The notes: a model not told the origin generated them from the sequence alone. DNA of 64,000 nucleotides from Streptomyces sp. NBC_00490 (GCF_036013645.1 NZ_CP107869.1:2914001-2978000); one strand, 5' to 3'; positions 8,749 to 16,840 are shown, numbered from the stretch's first letter. Made by a program: numbers and translations.

Positions 8749-8790
8749 GAGGGTCAAGCCACACCTGCGGGCACACCAAGGACGGTGACC

Positions 8791-10323
8791 ATGGCCGACA
8801 GCGCCATGACCGCGACGTTCCTCGCCGTGATCGGCGGAGCGTCGCTGCTCGCCGTGACCGCGCGCCGGCTGCACCAAAGCGACCGGCTGCCGTCCCTGGA
8901 GGGCTGGGCGCTCGCCGACCGCGGCCTCGGCCCGGTGTGGACCTGGCTGCTGCTGGGCGGCACGATCTTCACCGCGTACACCTTCACGGCCGTACCGGGA
9001 CTGGCGTACGGCAACGGCGCGGCCGCCTTCTTCGCGGTGCCGTACACGGTGATCGTCTGCCCGATCGCCTTCGTGCTGCTCAGCCGCCTCGGGGAGGTGG
9101 CCCGGCGGCACGGCTACATCACCGCCGCCGACTTCGTGCGCGGCCGCTACGGTTCGGCGCCGCTGGCCCTGGTGGTCGCGCTGACCGGGATCCTCGCGAC
9201 CATGCCGTATCTGGCGCTCCAGCTGCTCGGGATACGGGCGGTGCTGACCGCGGGCGGCGTCTATCCGCGGGGCGCGGCCGGTGATCTGGTGATGGTGGCG
9301 CTGTTCGCGGGCCTCGCGGTGGCCACCTACCGGCACGGACTGCGGGCACCCACCGTCATCTCCGCGCTCAAGGCGGTCGCCGTCTTCGTCTCGCTCACCG
9401 CCGTCACCTGGCTGGTCCTGGAACGGCTCGGCGGCCCGGGCGCCGTCTTCGACGGAGCCGCCGAACGCCTCGGCGGCCCGGCACTGCTCCTCTCCCCTGA
9501 GCAGCAGCCCTCCTACGCCACCCTCGCCCTCGGCTCCGCCCTCGCCCTGCTGATGTACCCGCACGTCCTGACCGCCGCCTTCGCCGCCGACAGCCCGCGC
9601 ACCCTGCGCAAGGTCGCCGTGGCCCTGCCCGCCTGGACCGGACTGCTCGCCCTCTTCGGGTTCCTCGGCATCGCGGCGCTCGCGGCGGGCGTGCGGGCAC
9701 CGGAGGGCGGCGCCGAGACCGCCGTACCGATGCTGGTCGACCGGCTGATGCCGGGACCGCTCGCCGGGCTGGTGTTCGGGGCGATCACCGTGGGGGCGCT
9801 CGTCCCGGCCGCGGTGATGTCGATCGCGGCGGCCACCAGCTTCGTGCGCAACGTCTACGTCGAGTACGTGCACCCCACCGCCACGCCCAAGCGCCAGGTG
9901 CGCATCGCCAAGGCGGTGTCGCTGACGGCGAAGGTCGGCGCGGTCGCGTTCGTGTTCGGACTGCGCGACCAGGACGCCGTCAACCTCCAACTCCTCGGCG
10001 GGGTCTGGATCCTGCAGATCTTCCCGGCCGTCGCCGTGGGCCTGTTCACCGGCCGGCTGCATCCACGGGCGCTGCTCGCCGGATGGGGCGCGGGGATGCT
10101 GTCCGGCACCTACCTGGTCGTCCGCGAGGGGTTCTCGTCGGTCGGCACCGGCCCCTTCCAGATCTACGCCGGCCTCACCGCCCTCCTGCTGAACCTGACC
10201 GTCGCCGCGATCGGCACCGCGGTCCTCGAACGACTCGGCGTCCCGCGCGGCGCCGACCTGACCGATCTGCCGTCGCGTCTGAGCCTCGGCCGGCGCCCGG
10301 AGACGGGAGCGAACAACCCGTGA
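8791..10323 (+). CDS. mctP: MctP-like sodium:solute symporter (monocarboxylate uptake)
   Basis: 510 aa with about 13 hydrophobic helices and the SSS-family pattern. The N-terminal GWALADRGLGPVWTWLLLGG and the loop ITAADFVRGRYGSAPLAL are typical of the MctP branch, which takes up lactate, pyruvate and related acids. ATG at 8791 is preceded by AAGGA at good spacing. The adjacent DUF3311 gene supports MctP over a proline- or pantothenate-type symporter. Its TGA overlaps the GTG of the downstream sigma-factor gene by 4 bp, so the transporter and sigma factor are translationally coupled. Substrate is inferred from family and from proximity to cstA. Confidence 0.82.
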   Translation: MADSAMTATFLAVIGGASLLAVTARRLHQSDRLPSLEGWALADRGLGPVWTWLLLGGTIFTAYTFTAVPGLAYGNGAAAFFAVPYTVIVCPIAFVLLSRLGEVARRHGYITAADFVRGRYGSAPLALVVALTGILATMPYLALQLLGIRAVLTAGGVYPRGAAGDLVMVALFAGLAVATYRHGLRAPTVISALKAVAVFVSLTAVTWLVLERLGGPGAVFDGAAERLGGPALLLSPEQQPSYATLALGSALALLMYPHVLTAAFAADSPRTLRKVAVALPAWTGLLALFGFLGIAALAAGVRAPEGGAETAVPMLVDRLMPGPLAGLVFGAITVGALVPAAVMSIAAATSFVRNVYVEYVHPTATPKRQVRIAKAVSLTAKVGAVAFVFGLRDQDAVNLQLLGGVWILQIFPAVAVGLFTGRLHPRALLAGWGAGMLSGTYLVVREGFSSVGTGPFQIYAGLTALLLNLTVAAIGTAVLERLGVPRGADLTDLPSRLSLGRRPETGANNP

Positions 10324-10889
10324 GACAGCACCTGAGACACACCACCTCCGTACCGGTACCGCTCACCCCCGCGGCAGCCGATCCGGCCGAGCGGGAACGC
10401 GAGGCGGGCGTGGCCCGGCTCTTCGAGCAGCACTACGCCTCGATGCTGCGGCTCGCCGTGCTGCTCGGCGCCGACGACCCGGAGAACGTGGTCGCCGAGG
10501 CCTACTACCAGATCTACCGCAAGTGGCGGCGGCTGCGGGACACCGAGGCGGCGGAGGCCTATCTGCGCTCCACCGTCTGCAATCTGACCCGGATGCGGAT
10601 ACGGCACCTCCAGGTCGCCCGCAGACATGTGGAGAACCCCCCGGCCCCACTGGACGAACTCGTCGCCTCCGCCGAGAGCACCGCGCTCCTCCACGACGAC
10701 CAACGCGTCCTCATCGACGCCCTCCAGCAACTGCCGCCCCGGCAGCGGGAGGCGCTGGTGCTGCGACACTGGCTCGGTCTGAAGGAGAGCGAGATCGCCT
10801 CCGCGATGGGGATCTCCTGCGGCTCCGTCAAGACGCACACGGCACGCGGCCTCGCCGCCCTGACCCAGGCGATGGAGGCCCGGCGATGA
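10320..10889 (+). CDS. ECF-type RNA polymerase sigma factor
   Basis: 189 aa. Sigma region 2 spans about residues 35-95 (LFEQHYASMLRLAVLLG, then VVAEAYYQIYRKW) and region 4 about residues 125-185 (ALQQLPPRQREALVLRHWLGLKESEIASAMGISCGSVKTHTARG, a clear helix-turn-helix). It starts with GTG overlapping the mctP stop (GTGA). The next gene, a single-span membrane protein, overlaps its stop (ATGA). A sigma factor coupled to a small membrane protein is the usual arrangement for an ECF factor and its anti-sigma, but here it is embedded downstream of a carboxylate permease. The regulon is unknown. Confidence 0.85.
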   Translation: MRQHLRHTTSVPVPLTPAAADPAEREREAGVARLFEQHYASMLRLAVLLGADDPENVVAEAYYQIYRKWRRLRDTEAAEAYLRSTVCNLTRMRIRHLQVARRHVENPPAPLDELVASAESTALLHDDQRVLIDALQQLPPRQREALVLRHWLGLKESEIASAMGISCGSVKTHTARGLAALTQAMEARR

Positions 10890-11161
10890 AGGACACGACT
10901 CCGGACCGCACCGAGCGGGAACTCGAAGAGGCGCTGGCCGCGTTGGCGGGCGGTGTGCACGCGGCCCCCGACGCCTATCGCACGGCACGCGGCGAGTGGC
11001 TGCGCCGCGAACGCCGCCGCCGGCTCGTCCTGGCCGTACTCATCGCGGTCGTCTTCGCGCTGGCGACGCTGATCGGCCTGTGGGTGCTGAACCAGGCGCC
11101 CACGGATCCGGGGGTCATCTTCTCCGACACACAGGTGTCACTCCCCCGGCCCTCCCCCTGA
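10886..11161 (+). CDS. small single-span membrane protein, possible anti-sigma factor
   Basis: 91 aa. An acidic N-terminal half (TERELEEALAALAGGVHAAPDAYRTARGEWLRRERRRR) is followed by one transmembrane helix (LVLAVLIAVVFALATLIGLWVL) and a short Pro-rich outer tail. The ATGA overlap with the sigma gene implies coupled synthesis. There is no HxxxCxxC zinc motif, so if it is an anti-sigma factor it is not a ZAS type. The assignment rests on position and topology. Confidence 0.6.
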   Translation: MKDTTPDRTERELEEALAALAGGVHAAPDAYRTARGEWLRRERRRRLVLAVLIAVVFALATLIGLWVLNQAPTDPGVIFSDTQVSLPRPSP

Positions 11162-11195
11162 TTGTCGCCGGGGTTCACCGGGAACCCGCACTCCC

Positions 11196-12980
11196 GTGCC
11201 CCGTATCGAGGATTACGCCCTGATCGGCGATGAACAGACAGCGGCCCTGGTCGGCAAGGACGGCAGCGTCGACTGGCTGTGCCTGCCACGCTTCGACTCC
11301 GCCGCCTGCTTCGCCAGACTGCTCGGCGACGAGGAGAACGGCCATTGGCGCATCGCACCCAAGGGCGCCGACGGGGAGTGCACCCGCCGCGCCTACCGCC
11401 CCGGCACCCTCGTCCTGGACACCGAATGGGAGACGGACGAGGGAGCGATACGCGTCACCGACCTGATGCCACAACGCCACCAAGCTCCCGACCTCGTACG
11501 CGTCGTGGAAGGTCTCAGCGGCCGGGTCACCGTGCGCAGCACGCTCAGGCTGCGCTTCGACTACGGCTCGGTCGTGCCGTGGGTACGCAGGTCCGACGGA
11601 CACCGGGTGGCCGTGGCGGGGCCCGACTCGACGTGGCTGCGCAGCGAGCCCCCGGTCCGCACCTGGGGCGAGCACTTCGGCACGTACTCCGAGTTCACCG
11701 TCGAGGAGGGCGAGAAGGTCGCCTTCGTGCTCACCTGGCACCCCTCGCACGAGCCGCGCCCCGCGCTGGTCGACCCGTACGAGGCGCTGGAGTCCAGCGT
11801 CGCCGACTGGCAGGCGTGGGCGGCGCGCTGCCGCTACGACGGTCCGCACCGGGACGCCGTGGTCCGTTCCCTGATCACCCTGAAGGCGCTCACCTACCGG
11901 CCGACCGGCGGCATCGTGGCCGCGGCCACCACCTCGCTGCCCGAGGAACTGGGCGGGGTACGCAACTGGGACTACCGCTACTGCTGGCTGCGCGACTCCA
12001 CGCTCGCCCTGAGCGCCCTGGCGTCGTGCGGCTACCTGGAGGAGGCCGAGGCCTGGCGGAACTGGCTGCTGCGCGCGGTCGCCGGCGACCCCGCGGACCT
12101 CCAGATCATGTACGGCCTCGCGGGCGAGCGGCGGCTGCCCGAGTACGAGCTGCCCTGGCTGTCCGGTTTCGCCGGCTCCAAGCCCGTCCGGATCGGCAAC
12201 GAGGCCGTGAAACAGCTCCAACTGGACGTCTACGGCGAGGTCATGGACTCGTTGTCGTTGGCCCGTCGTGCGGGCCTGCCCGCCAAACCGCACATGTGGT
12301 CCCTGCAGAGCGTCCTGCTGGACTTCCTCCGGTCCTCCTGGCGCCAGCCGGACGAGGGGCTGTGGGAAGTGCGCGGCGGTCGCCGCGACTTCGTCCACTC
12401 GAAGGTCATGGTGTGGGTCGCCGCCGACCGCGCGGTGCGCGCCCTGGAGGCCTACCCGGAGCTGAGCGGCGACGTGGACGCCTGGCGCGCGCTGCGCGAC
12501 GAGGTGCACGACGAGGTGTGCGAGAAGGGCTACGACGCCGAGCGGAACACGTTCACCCAGTACTACGGCTCGCGCGAGCTCGACGCGTCCCTGCTGCTGA
12601 TCCCGCGCGTCGGCTTCCTGCCGCCCGACGACCCCCGGGTCGTCGGCACCGTCGACGCGATCCGCGAGGAGCTGGACCACGGCGGTTTCGTACGGCGGTA
12701 CAGCGTCGAGGGGATGCCCGTGGACGGGCTGCCGGGCGGCGAGGGCGCGTTCCTGGCGTGTTCGTTCTGGCTCGCCGACGCCCTCCACATGACGGGCCGC
12801 ACGCAGGAGGCACGGGACCTCTTCGAACGGCTGCTGGCGCTGACCAACGACGTGGGGCTGCTGGCCGAGGAGTACGACCCGGTGGGCGGCGTGCAGCTCG
12901 GCAACTTCCCGCAGGCGTTCAGCCACATCGGTCTGGTGAACACCGCCCTCGCCCTGTTCGGGGGCGAGGAGGCAGGATAG
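11196..12980 (+). CDS. glycoside hydrolase family 15 protein (trehalase/glucoamylase-like)
   Basis: 594 aa, no signal peptide, probably cytosolic. The N-terminus (IEDYALIGDEQTAALVGKDGSVDWLC) and the motif GGVRNWDYRYCWLRDSTLAL around residues 253-272 are hallmarks of bacterial GH15. A pair E558/E559 in EEYDPVGGVQLGNFPQAFSH is the expected position of a catalytic carboxylate. GH15 enzymes are inverting (alpha/alpha)6-barrel glucosidases; in actinomycetes the group includes trehalases and glucoamylases. GTG start; the ribosome-binding site is weak. The SDR gene follows after 5 bp and is probably co-transcribed. Confidence 0.88.
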   Translation: MPRIEDYALIGDEQTAALVGKDGSVDWLCLPRFDSAACFARLLGDEENGHWRIAPKGADGECTRRAYRPGTLVLDTEWETDEGAIRVTDLMPQRHQAPDLVRVVEGLSGRVTVRSTLRLRFDYGSVVPWVRRSDGHRVAVAGPDSTWLRSEPPVRTWGEHFGTYSEFTVEEGEKVAFVLTWHPSHEPRPALVDPYEALESSVADWQAWAARCRYDGPHRDAVVRSLITLKALTYRPTGGIVAAATTSLPEELGGVRNWDYRYCWLRDSTLALSALASCGYLEEAEAWRNWLLRAVAGDPADLQIMYGLAGERRLPEYELPWLSGFAGSKPVRIGNEAVKQLQLDVYGEVMDSLSLARRAGLPAKPHMWSLQSVLLDFLRSSWRQPDEGLWEVRGGRRDFVHSKVMVWVAADRAVRALEAYPELSGDVDAWRALRDEVHDEVCEKGYDAERNTFTQYYGSRELDASLLLIPRVGFLPPDDPRVVGTVDAIREELDHGGFVRRYSVEGMPVDGLPGGEGAFLACSFWLADALHMTGRTQEARDLFERLLALTNDVGLLAEEYDPVGGVQLGNFPQAFSHIGLVNTALALFGGEEAG

Positions 12981-12985
12981 GAGCC

Positions 12986-13741
12986 ATGGATCTTGGACTG
13001 AAGGACCGCGTGTACGTCGTCACCGGGGCCACGCGTGGCCTCGGCAACGCGTCCGCGCGTGAGCTGGTCGCCGACGGGGCGAAGGTCGTTCTCACCGGGC
13101 GCGACGAGAAGCGGGCCGCCGACGCGGCCGCCGAGCTGGGACCCGGCGCGGTCGGGGTGGCCGTCGACAACGCCGATCCGGAGGCGCCCGCACGGCTGAT
13201 CGCGGCCGCCCGGGAGAGCTTCGGCGGCTTCGACGGCATCCTCATCAGCGTCGGCGGCCCCGCGCCGGGCTTCCTCGCGGACAACACGGACGAGCAGTGG
13301 GCCGCGGCCTTCGAGTCGGTGTTCCTCGGCGCGGTGCGGCTCGCCCGTGCGGCGGCGGCCGAGCTGGAGGCGGGCGGTGTCATCGGGTTCGTGCTGTCGG
13401 GCTCGGTGCACGAGCCGATCCCGGGGCTGACCATCTCGAACGGGCTGCGGCCGGGGCTCGCCGGGTTCGCGAAGTCCCTCGCGGACGAGTTGGGGCCGCG
13501 CGGGATCCGGGTCGTGGGGCTGCTGCCGTCCCGTATCGACACCGACCGGGTGCGCGAGCTGGACGGGTTGTCCGCCGATCCGGAGGCCACGCGCGCGGCC
13601 AACGAGTCGAGGATTCCGTTGCGCCGGTACGGGACGCCGGAGGAGTTCGGGCGGACGGCGGCGTTCCTGCTGTCGCCGGCCGCCTCCTACCTGACCGGGA
13701 TCATGGTGCCGGTCGACGGTGGGATGCGGCACGGGTTCTAG
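12986..13741 (+). CDS. SDR-family oxidoreductase with altered active site
   Basis: 251 aa. The Rossmann N-terminus is intact: TGATRGLG at residues 13-20 binds NAD(P), and the C-terminal FLLSPAASYLTGIMVPVDGGM is typical of FabG-like SDRs. The catalytic YxxxK motif is absent: where it should follow the active-site serine (S138/S140) the protein reads SNGLRPG. It may use another residue, bind without classic catalysis, or belong to a divergent SDR subgroup. ATG with GGAG 3-7 nt upstream, starting 5 bp after the GH15 stop. Substrate unknown. Confidence 0.85.
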   Translation: MDLGLKDRVYVVTGATRGLGNASARELVADGAKVVLTGRDEKRAADAAAELGPGAVGVAVDNADPEAPARLIAAARESFGGFDGILISVGGPAPGFLADNTDEQWAAAFESVFLGAVRLARAAAAELEAGGVIGFVLSGSVHEPIPGLTISNGLRPGLAGFAKSLADELGPRGIRVVGLLPSRIDTDRVRELDGLSADPEATRAANESRIPLRRYGTPEEFGRTAAFLLSPAASYLTGIMVPVDGGMRHGF

Positions 13742-13744
13742 ACG

Positions 13745-14332
13745 TCAACTGACCCTTTCCGCACGGTGCTTGACCGCCTTCATGCGGACCTCCGCCGGCA
13801 GTGACGCCAGCCCCGCCGAGTTCCGCGCGTGCGTCAGCGACTGCGTCGTCAGATGGCTCAGCGCCGTCCCGGGGTCCACGTGCGGTTCCAGCAGGAGCCG
13901 TACGCGGGTCTGCGGGGCGTTGCGCCTGCCGGTCAGCCGGACGTGGGCGTGGGACACGCCGTCCAGCTCGGTCGCGTCGTCGGCCAGTACGCCTTCCAGG
14001 GCGCGGCCCCGCAGCAGCGCGCCCTCGCCGTCGCCGGTGTCCACCAGGACCTCGGTCAGCCGGTGCCGGCGCAGGTTCGCGGTCAGCCACCACAGGGCGA
14101 GCAGGACGAGGACGGCCAGTACGGCGAGGACGGTCGGCCACCACCAGCCGTGGTGCTCCCAGCGGGTGCGTTCGGCGTCGTCGAGCAGGACGTCGTGGGG
14201 GCCGTCGTGGATCCACCAGGACGGCGGGTTCAGCCCAAGGCCCACTGCCAGCACCGCACCGCCGGCCACCAGCAGGACGAGTCCGGCCACCCCGAGCACG
14301 ACACGGTTGACGATCCGCAGCATCGGACTCAC
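13745..14332 (-). CDS. amaP: AmaP-like alkaline shock response membrane anchor
   Basis: 195 aa. Two N-terminal hydrophobic helices are present (VVLGVAGLVLLVAGGAVLAVGLGL, then VLAVLAVLVLLALWWL). A C-terminal alpha/beta domain (about residues 95-185) resembles the Asp23 fold (GVSHAHVRLTGRR, then RVRLLLEP). AmaP anchors Asp23-type envelope-stress proteins at the membrane in Gram-positives. Last gene of a five-gene minus-strand unit; its GTG overlaps the preceding stop (GTGA), with an ATG 9 nt further in as the alternative start. Convergent with the SDR gene, 3 bp apart. Confidence 0.75.
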   Translation of the reverse strand: MSPMLRIVNRVVLGVAGLVLLVAGGAVLAVGLGLNPPSWWIHDGPHDVLLDDAERTRWEHHGWWWPTVLAVLAVLVLLALWWLTANLRRHRLTEVLVDTGDGEGALLRGRALEGVLADDATELDGVSHAHVRLTGRRNAPQTRVRLLLEPHVDPGTALSHLTTQSLTHARNSAGLASLPAEVRMKAVKHRAERVS

Positions 14333-14991
14333 CCCTTCTTTCCCGGCCGCCGTACCCGCACCGACAGCGCGGGCGGCCTGGCCAGACCGAGCCCGCTGAT
14401 CGCCTCGGCCAGCGTGGCGTCCAGGTCGGCGCGTACGTCGTCCAGTTCACGGAAGTGCGCGATCGCGCCGACGTCGGCCTTGGCGCGGGTCAGGCGTACG
14501 CGTACCGACTGGACGCCGGCGACCTCCACCGCCCGGTCGCGCAGGACCAGGGCGGCGGCCTCGCGGTGGAGCCCGGCGCGGACGTCGGCCCCGGTGCGCC
14601 GCATCGGCAGGACGCCGCGCAGACCGGGGGTGGCGGCGAGGACGATCAGCCAGACGCCCAGGGCCGCGGCGACGCCGGCGCCGACGAGGACCCAGGTGTC
14701 GTCGAGGGGGCGTTCGGCGAGTTGTGCGGCCAGCTCCCGGCGCCAGCGCATGGCGGGCTGCTCGGCGCGGACCGCCGTGATGTCGTAGAGGAAGAATCCG
14801 GCGACCACCGCGAGCAGCAGCGCGACGATGCCCGCGGGGACGCGCCGTGCCGACCAGAAACGGCCCTCCGGCGCGCCCTCCGGTACGGGTGGGGGTTCGT
14901 ACTCCCCGATGTCGGTGTCGGCCGCCTTCTCCAGCACCGGCAGTCGTTGTGTGGTGCCTTCCGTGCCCTGTGAGCCCTGGGGCTCGCTCAT
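14329..14991 (-). CDS. DUF6286 membrane protein of the Asp23 island
   Basis: 220 aa. A Pro/Glu-rich cytosolic N-terminus (about 45 aa) is followed by two transmembrane helices (IVALLLAVVAGFFLYDITAV and WVLVGAGVAAALGVWLIVLAA). The C-terminal domain (VEVAGVQSVRVRLTRAKADVGA, ending ALSVRVRRPGKKG) has the strand pattern of Asp23-like proteins. It matches what I recall as DUF6286. ATGA/GTGA overlaps on both sides show it is translated with its neighbours. Likely a membrane component of the envelope-stress complex; direct function unknown. Confidence 0.72.
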   Translation of the reverse strand: MSEPQGSQGTEGTTQRLPVLEKAADTDIGEYEPPPVPEGAPEGRFWSARRVPAGIVALLLAVVAGFFLYDITAVRAEQPAMRWRRELAAQLAERPLDDTWVLVGAGVAAALGVWLIVLAATPGLRGVLPMRRTGADVRAGLHREAAALVLRDRAVEVAGVQSVRVRLTRAKADVGAIAHFRELDDVRADLDATLAEAISGLGLARPPALSVRVRRPGKKG

Positions 14992-15371
14992 CGCGTCCTC
15001 CCCTGTGCCGGACCGTGCGCCGGGGTCAGGTGCAGTCGTTCCACGTGGACGACGACCTCCGACACCTCCATTCCCACCAACGCGACTACCCGCTCCCCCA
15101 CATGACGACGCACCCGCGCACAGCGGGCCCCGATGTCGGCGGGGTAACCGAGTTCGAGGTGGACCCGCACGCGGGCGGTCTCGCGGTGGACGACCACGGT
15201 GGCGTGCGGGCGTGCGGACCCCGCGGGGAGGTCGCCGACCGCCTCGCCCGCCGCCTGGGAGGCGATCTTCGCCACGACCCGGTCGGTGATCCGGGTCGCA
15301 CCGCGCTCTCCGGGCGGGACGACGGTCAGCGGTCTGCGGAGCTCACCGGAGCCGGTGCTCACCAAGGTCAC
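14988..15371 (-). CDS. Asp23/Gls24-family envelope stress protein
   Basis: 127 aa, soluble. GATRITDRVVAKIASQAAGEAVGDLPAG at residues about 24-51 and VVVHRETARVRVHLELGYPADIGARCARVRRHVGERV form the Asp23/Gls24 domain: an N-terminal helix leading into a strand, then a long helix and a final strand (MEVSEVVVHVERLHL). One of two single-domain Asp23 proteins in this operon. It overlaps both neighbours by 4 bp. Confidence 0.85.
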   Translation of the reverse strand: MTLVSTGSGELRRPLTVVPPGERGATRITDRVVAKIASQAAGEAVGDLPAGSARPHATVVVHRETARVRVHLELGYPADIGARCARVRRHVGERVVALVGMEVSEVVVHVERLHLTPAHGPAQGRTR

Positions 15372-15559
15372 CGCCGGTCACGGCGGCTGTCGCGGGTACG
15401 GAAGAAGTCACCGAGCTCCAGGTCGCCCTCCAGAAACCGCCCGACGACGAAACCGACGGCGCCCAGCGCCGCCACCAGGAGGAAGGCACCGAAGCCGCCG
15501 AAGTACCCGGCGAAGCCCAGCGCCATGCCGGCGATCAAGCCGACCACGGCCATGCTCAT
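15368..15559 (-). CDS. small membrane protein of the Asp23 operon (DUF2273-like)
   Basis: 63 aa: two close hydrophobic segments rich in Gly/Ala (VVGLIAGMALGFAGYFGG and FGAFLLVAALGAVGFVVGRFLEG) and a charged tail ending RTRDSRRDRR. Small two-helix proteins of this kind (DUF2273-like) are regular members of asp23/amaP operons. The ATGA overlap with the downstream Asp23 gene supports co-translation. Confidence 0.7.
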   Translation of the reverse strand: MSMAVVGLIAGMALGFAGYFGGFGAFLLVAALGAVGFVVGRFLEGDLELGDFFRTRDSRRDRR

Positions 15560-15587
15560 CCTGCGCTCCCCTCAGCTCTCGGCGGAC

Positions 15588-16052
15588 TCACTGGAGCCGG
15601 GACTCCGGCTCTTCGTCCTCTTCCTCGGGCAGCTTCACATCGCTCACCGCGATGTTGACCTCGACGACCTCGAGGCCGGTCATCCGCTCCACCGCCGCGA
15701 TCACGTTCTCCCGTACGGCGTGGGCCACCTCGTTGATGGACACGCCGTAGTCGACGACGATCTCCAGGTCGAGCGCGGTCTGCACCTCGCCGACCTCGAC
15801 CTTCACGCCCCGGGTCACGGACTTCGCCCCGCCCGGCACCCGGTCTCGTACGGCCCCGAAGGTACGGCTCAGCCCGCTGCCCATAGCGTGCACGCCGACC
15901 ACGTCCCGGGCGGCCAGTCCGGCGATCTTCTCCACGACCCCGTCGGCGATGGTGGTGCGCCCGCGTGTCGCCGGGTCCCCGCCGCCGCGCTTGGTGGGCT
16001 TGCGCGGCTGCACGCCGGTCTCCACCTCGGGAGTCTGCGTCATGTCAGTCAT
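15588..16052 (-). CDS. Asp23/Gls24-family envelope stress protein (first gene of the unit)
   Basis: 154 aa. A complete Asp23 domain follows a short linker: GRTTIADGVVEKIAGLAARDVVGVHAMGSG, a long beta/alpha section (VEVGEVQTALDLEIVVDYGVSINEVAHAVRENVIAAVERMTGLEVVEVNIAVSDV) and an acidic tail (EEEDEEPESRLQ). Asp23 proteins are abundant, membrane-associated through AmaP and linked to cell-envelope stress. It leads the minus-strand operon and is divergent from the P10-annotated protein, 85 bp away. A second in-frame ATG lies 9 nt downstream. Confidence 0.88.
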   Translation of the reverse strand: MTDMTQTPEVETGVQPRKPTKRGGGDPATRGRTTIADGVVEKIAGLAARDVVGVHAMGSGLSRTFGAVRDRVPGGAKSVTRGVKVEVGEVQTALDLEIVVDYGVSINEVAHAVRENVIAAVERMTGLEVVEVNIAVSDVKLPEEEDEEPESRLQ

Positions 16053-16137
16053 CGCGGTACATCCCTTCGATCGTCTCCTTCGACCACCGTAAGCGGGGTT
16101 GCGCCGTCGCGCGCCTGTGATGCGGCAGGCTGGGGGT

Positions 16138-16836
16138 ATGACGGCGGACCGGTGGGCGCAGACAGTGCGGCATCAACTGGGGCTCGGCAGGCTGCTGCCG
16201 CTGGGCGGCGCGCACGAGGGCGCGTGGATCGCGGAGGAGGCGGCCGAGGCGGTGCTGCGGCGTGCGGTACGGGAGGTGCGCGGCGTACGGCTGGACCGGG
16301 CGCGGATCTCCCTCGCAGACCCGGAGGACGTGCACGACCCCGTCGTACCGCCTCCGCCCAGTGCGCTGCCGCCGGGCCCGCTGCGGGTGACGGCGGAGTT
16401 CGCGGCGACGGCGGACGAGCCGCTGCCGATCACGGCGGCCCTGCTGCGCACCGCCCTGGCGACGGCGGCGACGGAGCGGCTGGGGCTGACGGTGACCGAG
16501 GTCGACCTGCGGGTGACGTCCCTGCTGGACGAGGCACCGCAAGCCGGTCCCGTACGGCGGCCGGAACCGCCGTCGGCCGAGGCGGCCGGCGATCCCGTGG
16601 CCGCCGCGGCGCTGTCGGTGCCCGGTGTCACCGGGCTGACCGCCGCGCTGGGCCGTGCGGTGCACGTCGAGGAGCGGCAGGGCGAGGCGGCCCTGCCGCG
16701 GCCCCATGTCCGGGTGGAGGTGGCGGTGGACGCGGAGCACCGGGCGGTGGATGTCGCCCGGGAGGTCCGCCGAGAGGTGGGGAAGGCGCTCCCCGGTCAC
16801 CCGACGGTGGCGGTGCTGGTCACCGCCGTCGGGTGA
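16138..16836 (+). CDS. tandem Asp23-like protein (usually named 'P10 family')
   Basis: 232 aa. Proteins of this kind are commonly labelled nucleopolyhedrovirus P10 family in Streptomyces, a name unlikely to reflect function. Each half repeats an Asp23-like pattern. Half one runs from AAEAVLRRAVREVRGVRLDRARI to LRVTAEFAATADEPLPITAALLRTALATAATERLGLTVTEVDLRV. Half two runs from AAALSVPGVTGLTAALGRAVHV to VRVEVAVDAEHRAVDVAREVRREVGKALPGHPTVAVLVTAV. No signal peptide or membrane span. ATG at 16138 in a divergent arrangement with the asp23 operon, so probably part of the same system. Confidence 0.65.
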   Translation: MTADRWAQTVRHQLGLGRLLPLGGAHEGAWIAEEAAEAVLRRAVREVRGVRLDRARISLADPEDVHDPVVPPPPSALPPGPLRVTAEFAATADEPLPITAALLRTALATAATERLGLTVTEVDLRVTSLLDEAPQAGPVRRPEPPSAEAAGDPVAAAALSVPGVTGLTAALGRAVHVEERQGEAALPRPHVRVEVAVDAEHRAVDVAREVRREVGKALPGHPTVAVLVTAVG

Positions 16837-16840
16837 GGGT

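Noticed and set aside
11175..12926. 583-codon minus-strand frame opposite the GH15 gene
   Set aside because: Mirror of a strongly conserved sense gene with complete GH15 motifs; composition is typical of antisense frames.
16138..16836. Viral (baculovirus P10) origin of the protein
   Set aside because: The name comes from a weak coiled-coil-like match; sequence pattern and context fit Asp23-like proteins instead.
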